Position numbers and translations under genes: made by a program | The notes under the pieces: model-generated | Told to the model about the DNA's origin: nothing | Database searches by the model: none | Seen by the model: the letters and a program-made list of their open reading frames with translations, nothing else | Origin: Kiritimatiellia bacterium | GTDB lineage: Bacteria; Verrucomicrobiota; Kiritimatiellia; RFP12; UBA1067 | Direction of reading: 5' to 3' | Assembly: GCA_017479035.1 (NCBI GenBank) | Contig: JAFVCR010000127.1 | Coordinates: 1-11,269 of the forward strand | Length of the DNA stretch: 11,269 nt | In this document: positions 1 to 6,404 of the stretch, in pieces | Layout: the number at the start of each line of letters is the position of its first letter | How positions within the stretch are numbered: the first letter of the stretch is position 1

Positions 1-364
1 GATAGAGTTTCTCCTTCTTCGCCTTCGCCAGCTCCTTTTTGGCGATTTCCTTCAGCTGCGCGAGTTCCTCCGCCGGAAGTTGCATCCCAGCCGTCTTCTG
101 GATTTCCGCATCTGTCAAATCCGGCAAGTCCGTGAACTTCCCTCCTGCACTGACCGCATCGATCCGCCGTGCGATTTCGTCCGACAATCTCCTTGCCGTC
201 CGTGCTATCGCCTCCGCGCGCACTTCCGCCGCCCGTTCCGTCTCCGCCTTGATCGTGACGGTGATGTCGTTATAGACGATTGTTTTCTTTGCAGTCCCGC
301 CCGCGCATCCTACAATGGACGCAACGGCCATTACAGCGGCGACACGCGCCAAACTTTTCTTCAT
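1..364 (-). CDS. Putative lipoprotein, partial (3' end outside window)
   Basis: The reverse strand is open from an ATG at 364 to the left window edge, giving 121 codons with no stop; the C-terminus is missing. Residues 1-20 are a lipoprotein signal peptide: MKKS, a hydrophobic core, then the lipobox I17-V18-G19-C20, so the mature protein should be lipidated at Cys20 and membrane-anchored. The rest (about 28-121) is charged and predicted helical, rich in Ala, Glu, Lys and Arg, with a Lys/Glu/Ala-rich stretch around 105-119. I recognise no family. The start is fixed by an in-frame stop (TAG, 409-407) just upstream, no other ATG in that interval, and an SD-like AAGGCGGA at about 380-371. A sigma-70-like promoter lies at 444-472. 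It is transcribed away from the glycan genes, so its connection to them is unknown. That it is a real gene is likely; its function is not determinable. Confidence 0.8.
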   Translation of the reverse strand, partial: MKKSLARVAAVMAVASIVGCAGGTAKKTIVYNDITVTIKAETERAAEVRAEAIARTARRLSDEIARRIDAVSAGGKFTDLPDLTDAEIQKTAGMQLPAEELAQLKEIAKKELAKAKKEKLY

Positions 365-380
365 TCGTTTTCCGCCTTTC

Positions 381-408
381 CGCTTGGCATGCCGCTTGGC
401 ATGCCGCT
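381..408. repeat. 12-bp tandem repeat in the lipoprotein 5' leader
   Basis: The unit CGCTTGGCATGC occurs at 381-392 and again at 393-404, followed by a partial third copy (CGCT, 405-408). Each unit contains the palindrome GCATGC. It sits between the predicted transcription start (about 437, minus strand) and the SD of the lipoprotein gene, so it would lie in the mRNA leader. Its role is unknown; it may be only a slippage duplication. Confidence 0.75.
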
Positions 409-443
409 AAAAGACGGCACACTTGCTGATTGTAACTGACGCA

Positions 444-472
444 ATTATATCATGTTCAAGTTATTTTTGCAA
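444..472 (-). promoter_or_regulatory. Sigma-70-like promoter of the lipoprotein gene
   Basis: On the minus strand a -35 TTGCAA (472-467) is followed by a 17-bp spacer and a perfect -10 TATAAT (449-444), preceded by TG one base away (extended -10, TGATATAAT). Predicted start of transcription is near 437, leaving a leader of roughly 70 nt with an SD before the ATG at 364. This contrasts with the other promoters in the window, which sit immediately before the start codon. Confidence 0.75.
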
Positions 473-512
473 TACCGGATTTCTGCAGTTCGTTCGTTCG
501 CAATTTCATGCA

Positions 513-691
513 AGCCCCGAAGCGGTTACAAGCATACAGTGCCACTACAAAATGCTATGGCCATAGCCGCGAAGCGGCGGCAATAATGCACGCGGATGAA
601 TCGGCACGGCAAACCCATTCAAGCCGCGAAGCGGCGGCAAGAATATAGTGCCGTAGCGAATACACACGATACAGCCGCGAAGCGGCGGCAA
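513..691. repeat. Array of four spaced 19-bp hairpin repeats (REP-like)
   Basis: Three exact copies of AGCCGCGAAGCGGCGGCAA lie at 565-583, 622-640 and 673-691, and a degenerate copy (AGCCCCGAAGCGGTTACAA) at 513-531. Start-to-start spacing is 52, 57 and 51 bp. Each perfect copy holds a 5-bp stem, GCCGC/GCGGC, closed by a GAA triloop. The sequences between copies are 32-38 bp and mostly different, although those after the first and third copies share AGTGCC with a similar following stretch, so the array may derive from an imperfect 50-57 bp tandem unit. Both strands are open through it (reading LPPLRG or AAASRL on the minus strand), but these are low-complexity by-products of the repeat rather than genes. 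No cas gene is present. Confidence 0.85.
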
Positions 692-701
692 GAACACAGA
701 C

Positions 702-726
702 GGGGGTGGAGCGAAGCGCAACCCCC
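702..726. repeat. GGGGGT/ACCCCC hairpin next to the repeat array
   Basis: The arm GGGGGT (702-707) pairs with ACCCCC (721-726). Inside, GCG (711-713) pairs with CGC (717-719) around a 3-nt loop, separated from the outer stem by a small internal loop. The central GCGAAGCG resembles the core of the 19-bp repeats just upstream. There is no T-tract on the plus-strand side, so a classical terminator is not evident. Confidence 0.6.
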
Positions 727-775
727 TGTACAACGATAACAATATCGGAGCCGAGAACCGGCGACAGACTATCAC

Positions 776-859
776 CTATTCTGCCGCATCGGTGCACACA
801 TACGGGGAATATGCGCCAGACGCAACGCCTGCGATGGCTATTGGTAGAAATCTCTTCAT
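776..859 (-). CDS. Possible 27-aa signal-peptide-like mini-ORF or gene remnant
   Basis: On the minus strand an ATG at 859 opens 27 codons, stopping with TAG at 778-776. The peptide starts MKRFLPIAIAGVASG and looks like a Sec signal peptide (two basic residues, hydrophobic core, small residues), followed by about ten more residues. The ATG lies 6 nt after a consensus extended -10 whose promoter also has a TTGACT -35 at optimal spacing, so the predicted transcript starts on the ATG itself. There is no SD. It may be a leader peptide, a small secreted peptide, or the surviving N-terminus of a gene destroyed by the repeat array downstream; a frameshifted continuation is possible since other minus-strand frames stay open to about 545, but they read as repeat. 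The promoter is better supported than the protein. Confidence 0.4.
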   Translation of the reverse strand: MKRFLPIAIAGVASGAYSPYVCTDAAE

Positions 860-865
860 GCGGCG

Positions 866-894
866 ATTATATCAAACAACGCAAATGCAGTCAA
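866..894 (-). promoter_or_regulatory. Strong minus-strand sigma-70-like promoter
   Basis: Minus-strand -35 TTGACT (894-889), 17-bp spacer, then an extended -10 reading TGATATAAT (874-866). This is the best consensus promoter in the window. Seven bases past the -10 is position 859, the A of an ATG, so the transcript would be leaderless. It is back-to-back with the GH3 promoter (907-956) and points into the hairpin repeat array and, further on, the lipoprotein gene. Confidence 0.7.
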
Positions 895-906
895 TGCGCA
901 CGGCGC

Positions 907-956
907 AATTTCACTCTTTCGTGTATATGGTGCTTGTGTGCGGCGTGTGCTAGAAT
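907..956 (+). promoter_or_regulatory. GH3 promoter: upstream box plus extended -10
   Basis: A 19-bp box AATTTCACTCTTTCGTGTA (907-925) is followed after 20 nt by TGTGC-TAGAAT (946-956), an extended -10 of the TRTGn type. The ATG at 963 lies 7 bp after the last base of the -10, where transcription should start, and no SD is visible. No good -35 is seen. The same box, the same 20-nt gap, the same TGTGC and the same 6-nt distance to the ATG recur upstream of the gene at 3683. Confidence 0.65.
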
Positions 957-962
957 CGCGGC

Positions 963-3560
963 ATGAAAAAGTTTGCGGTTTTGGGATATGGGGTTGTTTA
1001 TGCGTTTGCGGCGTTCGCGCTTATGGACGACGCAGAGGCGTTTGCCCGCGCAAGGGAGCGGCTCGGCAAAATGACGCTCGACGAAAAAGTCCTGCTCGCC
1101 GGAGGCTCGGGGACGATGACGCTTGGCGCAATCGAACGCGTAGGCATCATGGGCGAATGGACATTCTCGGACAACTCGTCCGCCGTGCGCAGGTCGCTCG
1201 ATCGCTGGACGTGGGACAATGCCGGAGACGCCGCAGAACAAATCTCGACCTCTCTCCCCACCATGAGCGCACTTGCCGCCACGTGGAATCGCGACCTTGC
1301 GCGTCTGCACGGCGAAACGCTCGGCTCGGAGGCTCGCGCACGGGGAGTCGACCAGATTCTCGGCCCCGGCGTGAACATCATGCGCACGCCTCTTTGCGGG
1401 CGCAACTGGGAATACCTTGGCGAAGACCCCGCGCTCGCATCGGCGATGGCGCGTGGCATCGTGGAGGGTGTGCAGTCGCGCGACGTGGCGGCTACGGTAA
1501 AACATTTCTGCCTCAATAGCCAGGAATGGAACCGCAATAACGTCGATACCGTTTGCGACGAGCGGACGCTGAACGAAATCTATCTCCCCGCATTCCGCGC
1601 CGCGCTGCTCGAAGGCGGGAGCCTCGGCGTGATGAGCGCATACAATAAAGTCAACGGCGCGTGGGCTAGCGAGAACGCATATCTCCAGCGCGGCATCCTG
1701 CGCGACAGATGGCACTTCCCCGGGATGATCGTCACCGACTGGGGCGGACAGCACTCCACGGTGGATTGCGCATTGAACGGCGGCGGGGTCGAGATGAATA
1801 GAGGCGACGACCTGCGGTATTTCGTGCGCCCTGTCGAGGGCAAATATCCGCTTGCGGATGCGGTGCGGCGCGGCGACGTGCCGGAGGCGGCACTCGACGA
1901 AATTGCGCTGCACACTCTCTATGTGATGGAGAAGGTGCATTTCTTCGCGCCGGAGAAACGCGCACCGGGCGAGCGCGACACCGCCGCGCATCGCGCCGCC
2001 GCGCTGGAGATTGCGCAAGAGGCGGCAGTCCTTTTGAAGAACGACGGCGGCGTTCTGCCGCTCGACAAGTCGCGGACGCGCAAACTGCTTGTGATAGGTC
2101 GCCTTGCAACGTCCGAAGCCTGCCGCAAAGGCTGGAGCATGGAAGGCAACCCGCCTTACGAAATAACTCTCCTCGATGGATTGAAAGAATATCTCGGCGA
2201 GGAGGCCGTTGCGCTCGCGCCGCTTGTGGCGGGCGACGAAGCGGCGGCGGCAGTCCATCCCGTCGAGGCGGACATGGCAACGTTCGACACCTCCGCACGC
2301 GACATGGGCATGAGCGTCAAGGCGTGGAAGGCGACCTACTGGAAAGGCCGCGACCAGGCGGGCAGCCCTGCGGCGGAAGGTTTCACGCGCAAGGTAGATA
2401 CCGACTGGAAAGGCGAAGACCCCGTCCCCGGTGTGAAGGCGTGGGATTTTTCGGCACGGTTCGAGACGCGGCTCGTTGCGCCGGAGGAAGGGGAGTTCAT
2501 CTTTTCCGTGAAGTGTTCGGAGGGCAGCGGCGCGAGGCTGTTCGTCGATGGCGCGATTGCAGGCGACGAATGGGATGGCGGCGCGGGTAAGGGCATCGCA
2601 GCAAAAATCTCACTGCGCAAAGGCGAAGAGAAACGCGTCCGCATCGATTACCGTTCGGGCGGCGCGGAATCGGTATGCAGGTTCGGATGGATATTGCCCT
2701 CGGAGCGGACGATGTCCGTGCAGGAGGTGAAAGAGGCGGCACTGGCGGCGGATGCGGTCGTGATTGCAACGGGTACGGAAATCGGCCACGGGCGCGGAAT
2801 GGAATGCGAGGGCGGCGACAGGCCGGACATGAAACTCCCCATCGGACACGATGCGGCGATAGAGGAGATTCTTTCGTGGGGGATTGAAAACACGATTGTC
2901 GTGAACCGCAGCGGCGCACCGGTCGAGATGCCGTGGGCGCGGAAGGCAACGACGATTCTGCACACGCCCTATCTGGGACAGGAGGCGGGACGAGCCGTTG
3001 CGAGAATCCTTTTCGGCGAGGGAAATCCGTCGGGACGCCTCGCGTTCTCGTGGCCTGTTCGCTACGAGGATACGGCGGTTGCGCGGAAAGGCTCTTATAA
3101 TGAAGCGAAGAGCGTCTTCAACGAACGCTTCTACACTGGCTACCGCTGGCACGACAAGGAAGGCATCGCGCCGCTCTTCCCGTTCGGGCACGGGCTTTCC
3201 TACACCGCGTTCGAGTGGGGAGAGTTGCGCACGGACGGAACGAAGATTTCAATTCCCGTGACAAACACGGGTTCGCGTCCCGGCAAGGAGGTGGTGGAGA
3301 TTTACGTTGCGCCGGTTGAGCCGGCTATCGAGCGTCCTGTGAAAGAACTCAAGGGATTTGCAAAGATACTCGTTGCACCGGGGGAGACGCGCATTGCCGA
3401 AGCGGAACTTGGGTTGCGGGATTTTGCATATTACGATGATTTCCTGCATTGCTTCCGCACCGATGCTGGACGCTATCGCATCCTCGCGGCGGCAAGCGCG
3501 GGTGATGTCCGTGCAGAGGCGGTCGTGGAAATCCCCGAAACCGTCCTCTTCGCAAACTGA
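963..3560 (+). CDS. Secreted GH3 beta-glucosidase-type enzyme with PA14 insert
   Basis: The 865-aa protein has the domain order of PA14-containing family 3 glycoside hydrolases, which release terminal beta-linked sugars from oligosaccharides or glycosides. A weak Sec signal (MKKFAVLGYGVVYAFAAFA) is followed by the GH3 N-terminal barrel (about 30-325) with KHF (VKHFCLNSQEWNRN) and the nucleophile motif VTDWGG, Asp259. The GH3 C-terminal domain begins near 345 and is interrupted by a PA14 domain (about 454-575), a carbohydrate-contacting insert. It resumes with ECEGGDRPDMKLP, where Glu616 matches the family's acid/base. A fibronectin-III-like domain (about 760-860) ends the protein. Length is typical for this architecture. 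The start at 963 is supported by the signal peptide and the promoter 6 nt upstream; there is no SD. GH3 covers beta-glucosidases, xylosidases and others, so the exact substrate is not settled. It stands alone but shares its promoter box with the downstream operon. Confidence 0.93.
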   Translation: MKKFAVLGYGVVYAFAAFALMDDAEAFARARERLGKMTLDEKVLLAGGSGTMTLGAIERVGIMGEWTFSDNSSAVRRSLDRWTWDNAGDAAEQISTSLPTMSALAATWNRDLARLHGETLGSEARARGVDQILGPGVNIMRTPLCGRNWEYLGEDPALASAMARGIVEGVQSRDVAATVKHFCLNSQEWNRNNVDTVCDERTLNEIYLPAFRAALLEGGSLGVMSAYNKVNGAWASENAYLQRGILRDRWHFPGMIVTDWGGQHSTVDCALNGGGVEMNRGDDLRYFVRPVEGKYPLADAVRRGDVPEAALDEIALHTLYVMEKVHFFAPEKRAPGERDTAAHRAAALEIAQEAAVLLKNDGGVLPLDKSRTRKLLVIGRLATSEACRKGWSMEGNPPYEITLLDGLKEYLGEEAVALAPLVAGDEAAAAVHPVEADMATFDTSARDMGMSVKAWKATYWKGRDQAGSPAAEGFTRKVDTDWKGEDPVPGVKAWDFSARFETRLVAPEEGEFIFSVKCSEGSGARLFVDGAIAGDEWDGGAGKGIAAKISLRKGEEKRVRIDYRSGGAESVCRFGWILPSERTMSVQEVKEAALAADAVVIATGTEIGHGRGMECEGGDRPDMKLPIGHDAAIEEILSWGIENTIVVNRSGAPVEMPWARKATTILHTPYLGQEAGRAVARILFGEGNPSGRLAFSWPVRYEDTAVARKGSYNEAKSVFNERFYTGYRWHDKEGIAPLFPFGHGLSYTAFEWGELRTDGTKISIPVTNTGSRPGKEVVEIYVAPVEPAIERPVKELKGFAKILVAPGETRIAEAELGLRDFAYYDDFLHCFRTDAGRYRILAAASAGDVRAEAVVEIPETVLFAN

Positions 3561-3573
3561 CACAAAATAATAT

Positions 3574-3624
3574 CAACCACGAAATACACGAAAATTGAAA
3601 GACGTTTCGTGTATTTCGTGGTTG
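3574..3624. repeat. Perfect 20-bp inverted repeat, possible GH3 terminator
   Basis: The left arm CAACCACGAAATACACGAAA (3574-3593) is exactly complementary to 3605-3624, with an 11-nt loop (3594-3604). Starting 14 bp after the GH3 stop, it could end GH3 transcription, although only TTAATTT follows. Each arm contains two CACGAAA-like units, and TTTCGTGTA inside the right arm recurs in the promoter box at 3637-3645. In protein frames the arm reads HEIHE, a signature I associate with a widespread intergenic repeat of environmental bacteria (from memory, unverified). Confidence 0.85.
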
Positions 3625-3626
3625 TT

Positions 3627-3676
3627 AATTTCACCCTTTCGTGTAGTAGTTGCGCCGGGCGGGATTGTGCTATACT
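3627..3676 (+). promoter_or_regulatory. Operon promoter: upstream box plus extended -10
   Basis: The box AATTTCACCCTTTCGTGTA (3627-3645) differs at one base from the one upstream of GH3. After 20 nt comes TGTGC-TATACT (3666-3676), a TRTGn extended -10, and 6 nt later the ATG at 3683. Seven bases past the -10 is the A of the ATG, predicting a leaderless transcript. The promoter overlaps an in-frame TTG-initiated extension (from 3650), which argues that the ATG at 3683 is the true start. Confidence 0.68.
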
Positions 3677-3682
3677 AGTGCC

Positions 3683-4954
3683 ATGATTGGCAGTATCTAC
3701 AGATTGGGACTTGTTGCGGCATTGGCGGCGGGGCTTTGCGGCGCGGCGCACGGCGCGTCGGTTGTTAAGATTGAAGGCTCGCACGGGCATTGGAGGCTTG
3801 TGCGCAACGGCAAGGACTATTTTATTCGCGGCGCGGGCGGGGTGAAGGATATTGCCGGGTTTGCCGCGATGGGCGGCAACTCCATCCGCACGTGGGGAGC
3901 CGACAGGGCGAAGGACGACCTCGACCGCGCCGCAGAACACGGCGTCACCGTGATGCTCGGCTTTTGGCTTGGCCACGCGGAACACGGCTTCGACTACACG
4001 AACGAGGCCGCGCTCGATGCGACGCTTGCGGAAATCCTGCGCACGGTCCGCGAAGTGAAAGACCACGACGCGCTTCTCTGCTGGGCGTTGGGCAACGAAA
4101 TGGAACTTGGCAATCCGCATCAGGAGGAAATGTGGCGATTCATCGACCGCGCCGCAGAAGAGGTGAAGAAGATCGACCCGAACCATCCCGTATGCACCGT
4201 TGTGGCGGAAGTCTGGCCGGACAAGATAGAGGCGATAAACCGCCTCTGCCCGCATCTTGATTTCCTCGGCATAAACAGCTACGGCGGTTCGCATTCGGTG
4301 GGGGAGCGATGGGCGGCTGCGGGGAAGATGCCGTATGTCCTCACCGAATACGGTCTTTTCGGCGTGAACGAAGGCGGCGCGACCGCGTTCGGTGCGCCCT
4401 TCGAGCCTACGTCCACCGCCAAGGCGGACTGGATTGCAAAGACCTACGCTACTTCGATTGCGGCATACAAAGGCACGTGGTGCCTTGGCGCGTATGCGTT
4501 CGTATGGGGCGTGAAGGTGGAAGGCACGCCTACCTGGCACGGGATGCTTCTTGCAAATGGCGACATCCTCGCGGCGGCGGAAACGGTGCAGACGAAGTGG
4601 GGCGTGAAGAAACCCCGCAACCACGTTCCGCGCATCGAGCCCTTGAGCGTCGATCGCCTCGAAGTGGATTCGCCCGGCGATACCGTGGAAGTGAAAACCG
4701 CCGCGAGCGATGCGGACGGAGACAAACTCACCTGGCGTTGGGCGCTCATCGACGAGAACGGCTACTACGGCGATACGGGCCTTGGCGGCGCGGCGCCCAA
4801 GGGCTACAAGAACATCCTCGCATCGGGCAAAGGCACCGGCAACGTGAAAGTGAAACTGCCAAAAGAGGGGATCTTCCGGCTTTACGGATATGTGTTCGAT
4901 GGCAAAGGCGGCGCGGCGTTCGCGAACGTCCCGCTGAAATGCAGAGGGAGGTAG
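3683..4954 (+). CDS. Secreted clan GH-A (GH2-like TIM-barrel) glycoside hydrolase
   Basis: The 423-aa protein begins with a Sec signal peptide (MIGSIYRLGLVAALAAGLCG, likely cleaved after AHG). Residues about 25-300 form a (beta/alpha)8 barrel of the GH2 C-terminal or GH5-like type: FIRGAGG, GGNSIRTWGA, WALGNEME (Glu139, acid/base position after the clan's Asn) and VLTEYG (Glu222, nucleophile position). The usual GH2 sugar-binding and sandwich domains are absent, so it is not a classical beta-galactosidase or beta-glucuronidase. Residues about 314-423 form a PKD/cadherin-like beta-domain (SDADGDKLTWRW). It should retain configuration on a beta-linked glycan outside the cytoplasm; whether it is exo, endo or a transglycosylase cannot be told. 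A TTG start at 3650 would add 11 residues but would place the -10 inside the gene and spoil the signal peptide. First gene of a three-gene operon. Confidence 0.85.
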   Translation: MIGSIYRLGLVAALAAGLCGAAHGASVVKIEGSHGHWRLVRNGKDYFIRGAGGVKDIAGFAAMGGNSIRTWGADRAKDDLDRAAEHGVTVMLGFWLGHAEHGFDYTNEAALDATLAEILRTVREVKDHDALLCWALGNEMELGNPHQEEMWRFIDRAAEEVKKIDPNHPVCTVVAEVWPDKIEAINRLCPHLDFLGINSYGGSHSVGERWAAAGKMPYVLTEYGLFGVNEGGATAFGAPFEPTSTAKADWIAKTYATSIAAYKGTWCLGAYAFVWGVKVEGTPTWHGMLLANGDILAAAETVQTKWGVKKPRNHVPRIEPLSVDRLEVDSPGDTVEVKTAASDADGDKLTWRWALIDENGYYGDTGLGGAAPKGYKNILASGKGTGNVKVKLPKEGIFRLYGYVFDGKGGAAFANVPLKCRGR

Positions 4955-4960
4955 GATGAA

Positions 4961-6400
4961 ATGAAACGTATTCTATGTACGGCGGCGGCGATTGCGGCAT
5001 TGCCGCTTGCGGCGGCTCTCTCCGGCGCGAAAATCGCAGGCGTGGGCAGAACCGTGAACGGCATGCCGGACGAGGAAGTGAGCTGGGTCGAAACGTCGCG
5101 TGAGTGGGATGTGATGTCGCTCTTCGACGGGCGGCTCGACACCTGCTACACCAACAACTTCGCCGAACCAGCGAACGCGGTCGTCTTCGATGCGCTCGCC
5201 CCGCGCTCGCTCACCGGCTGGCGGTTCTGCCGAGGCACAGACGAGTCCCGCGCCGACGGAGATTTGTATGTAGTCCTCTACGGCTCTAACGACGGCGAGA
5301 CATGGACGGAACTGACGCAGCCCACCACAAGCGTCGTGAATGTTGCCGGCATTTCCGGATTCACCAACCAGTATTCCGAATTCGAGTTCCCCGAACCCAC
5401 GGCACCCTACCGCTACTTCAAGATAACGACCGCCTACTACACGTCTTCGTGGCCGGACTGGAACGGATGGCAATTGGTGCGTTCGTTCGATTCCTCGAAA
5501 GGCAAAGACGGCTACCAGGGGCTTGATTTCCGCGAAATCGAATTGTGGTCTAACGATCTTGCGCCCGTTGCGGACGTGCCGCAGGCGGACGGCGATACGG
5601 TCACCCTTTCCGGGCATCTTGCAAATGCGCCGGAGGGAACGGCAAGAATAGAAGTATGGTGCGGGAAGAAGTCTTGCGGAGACGACCTTGCCGCATGGCG
5701 GAAATCCGCCGCCGTACTCGCGCAGACAAGGGCAGACGTTGCAAGCGGCGGGGCATTTTCGTTTTCATTCGCCAATCTCCCGGGCGGGACGTACCATTGG
5801 CGCATTTTTGCAGTCGCCTCCGATGGCACGGCGGCCTCGTGCGGCGAAACGCAACCGTTCACAATCGGCACGACTGCGGCCTATCCGCCGATGTATGTGA
5901 ATTCCAGCGACGTGTGGGACGCATACGACGGCAACACAGACACTTACCCCGACAACGCCAACATCAAATGGCAGATTTTCGACGTCCGCAACTTTTACAC
6001 CGAACGCGACGCGCTGACTTCGCTTCGTCTCTGGCCGCGCACGGACGGCAGAGTCGAGTGGTGGAGAATGCGCGGCTTGAAGGTCTATGCGAGTTTCGCA
6101 AGCAATGTGGAGTTGAGCGCGTTCGATGCCACGGGCTATCCCGCCGAAGGCCATGAACTGCATTACGATTATGACCACCACACCGATGCCGTCGAGCCAG
6201 ACGGCTTCGACTGGCAGCTTGTGGCAACCGGCGAAACGTTCACTTCGCAGGAGCCTCGCAAAATCGTGGAAGTCCCGCTGCCGGAATTTCCAAAGCCGCC
6301 GACATTCATAAAAATCGCCGGGATATATCGCGGCAACGTCAAGGAAATCGAATTCCGCACGCTCCACACCAACAAATTCCTCTGCATAATAATAAGGTAA
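4961..6400 (+). CDS. Secreted protein with two discoidin (F5/8 type C)-like domains
   Basis: The 479-aa protein has a Sec signal peptide (MKRILCTAAAIAALPLAAALSG). Residues about 28-197 look like an F5/8 type C domain (CBM32-like): a SLFDGRLDTCY entry motif, YGSNDGETWTEL, PYRYFKI and the closing strand FREIELW. A beta-sandwich linker resembling fibronectin III follows (about 205-300, GTYHWRIFAVASDG), then a second, more divergent discoidin-like unit (about 308-472, VWDAYDGNTDTY ... FIKIAGIYRGNVKEIEF). No catalytic motif is seen, so a carbohydrate- or surface-binding role is inferred. The last residues (about HTNKFLCIIIR) lie beyond the final expected strand and look untidy. The start has a good SD (GGAGGT, 4947-4952) and lies 6 bp after the preceding stop; the next gene begins 4 bp after this one ends. 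Specific ligand unknown. Confidence 0.78.
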   Translation: MKRILCTAAAIAALPLAAALSGAKIAGVGRTVNGMPDEEVSWVETSREWDVMSLFDGRLDTCYTNNFAEPANAVVFDALAPRSLTGWRFCRGTDESRADGDLYVVLYGSNDGETWTELTQPTTSVVNVAGISGFTNQYSEFEFPEPTAPYRYFKITTAYYTSSWPDWNGWQLVRSFDSSKGKDGYQGLDFREIELWSNDLAPVADVPQADGDTVTLSGHLANAPEGTARIEVWCGKKSCGDDLAAWRKSAAVLAQTRADVASGGAFSFSFANLPGGTYHWRIFAVASDGTAASCGETQPFTIGTTAAYPPMYVNSSDVWDAYDGNTDTYPDNANIKWQIFDVRNFYTERDALTSLRLWPRTDGRVEWWRMRGLKVYASFASNVELSAFDATGYPAEGHELHYDYDHHTDAVEPDGFDWQLVATGETFTSQEPRKIVEVPLPEFPKPPTFIKIAGIYRGNVKEIEFRTLHTNKFLCIIIR

Positions 6401-6404
6401 AGCC

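Noticed and set aside
39..439. Plus-strand frames of 78 and 119 codons at the left edge
   Set aside because: They are opposite a minus-strand lipoprotein gene with a lipobox, SD and consensus promoter; the plus frames have no domain or SD.
513..691. CRISPR array
   Set aside because: Spacing resembles a CRISPR, but the repeat is only 19 bp, one of four copies is heavily degenerate, two inter-repeat sequences resemble each other, and there are no cas genes or leader.
545..797. Overlapping minus-strand frames of 76 and 80 codons in the repeat array
   Set aside because: Their content is the repeat itself read as LPPLRG or AAASRL; starts lack an SD and there is no domain. Treated as repeat-derived.
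891..2258. 455-codon minus-strand frame opposite GH3
   Set aside because: Arg/His/Ala-rich shadow of the GH3 coding frame with no motif; GH3 motifs on the plus strand are unambiguous.
3650..3682. TTG-initiated 11-residue N-terminal extension of the GH-A gene
   Set aside because: It would contain the promoter -10 and spoil an otherwise ideal signal peptide starting at the ATG at 3683.
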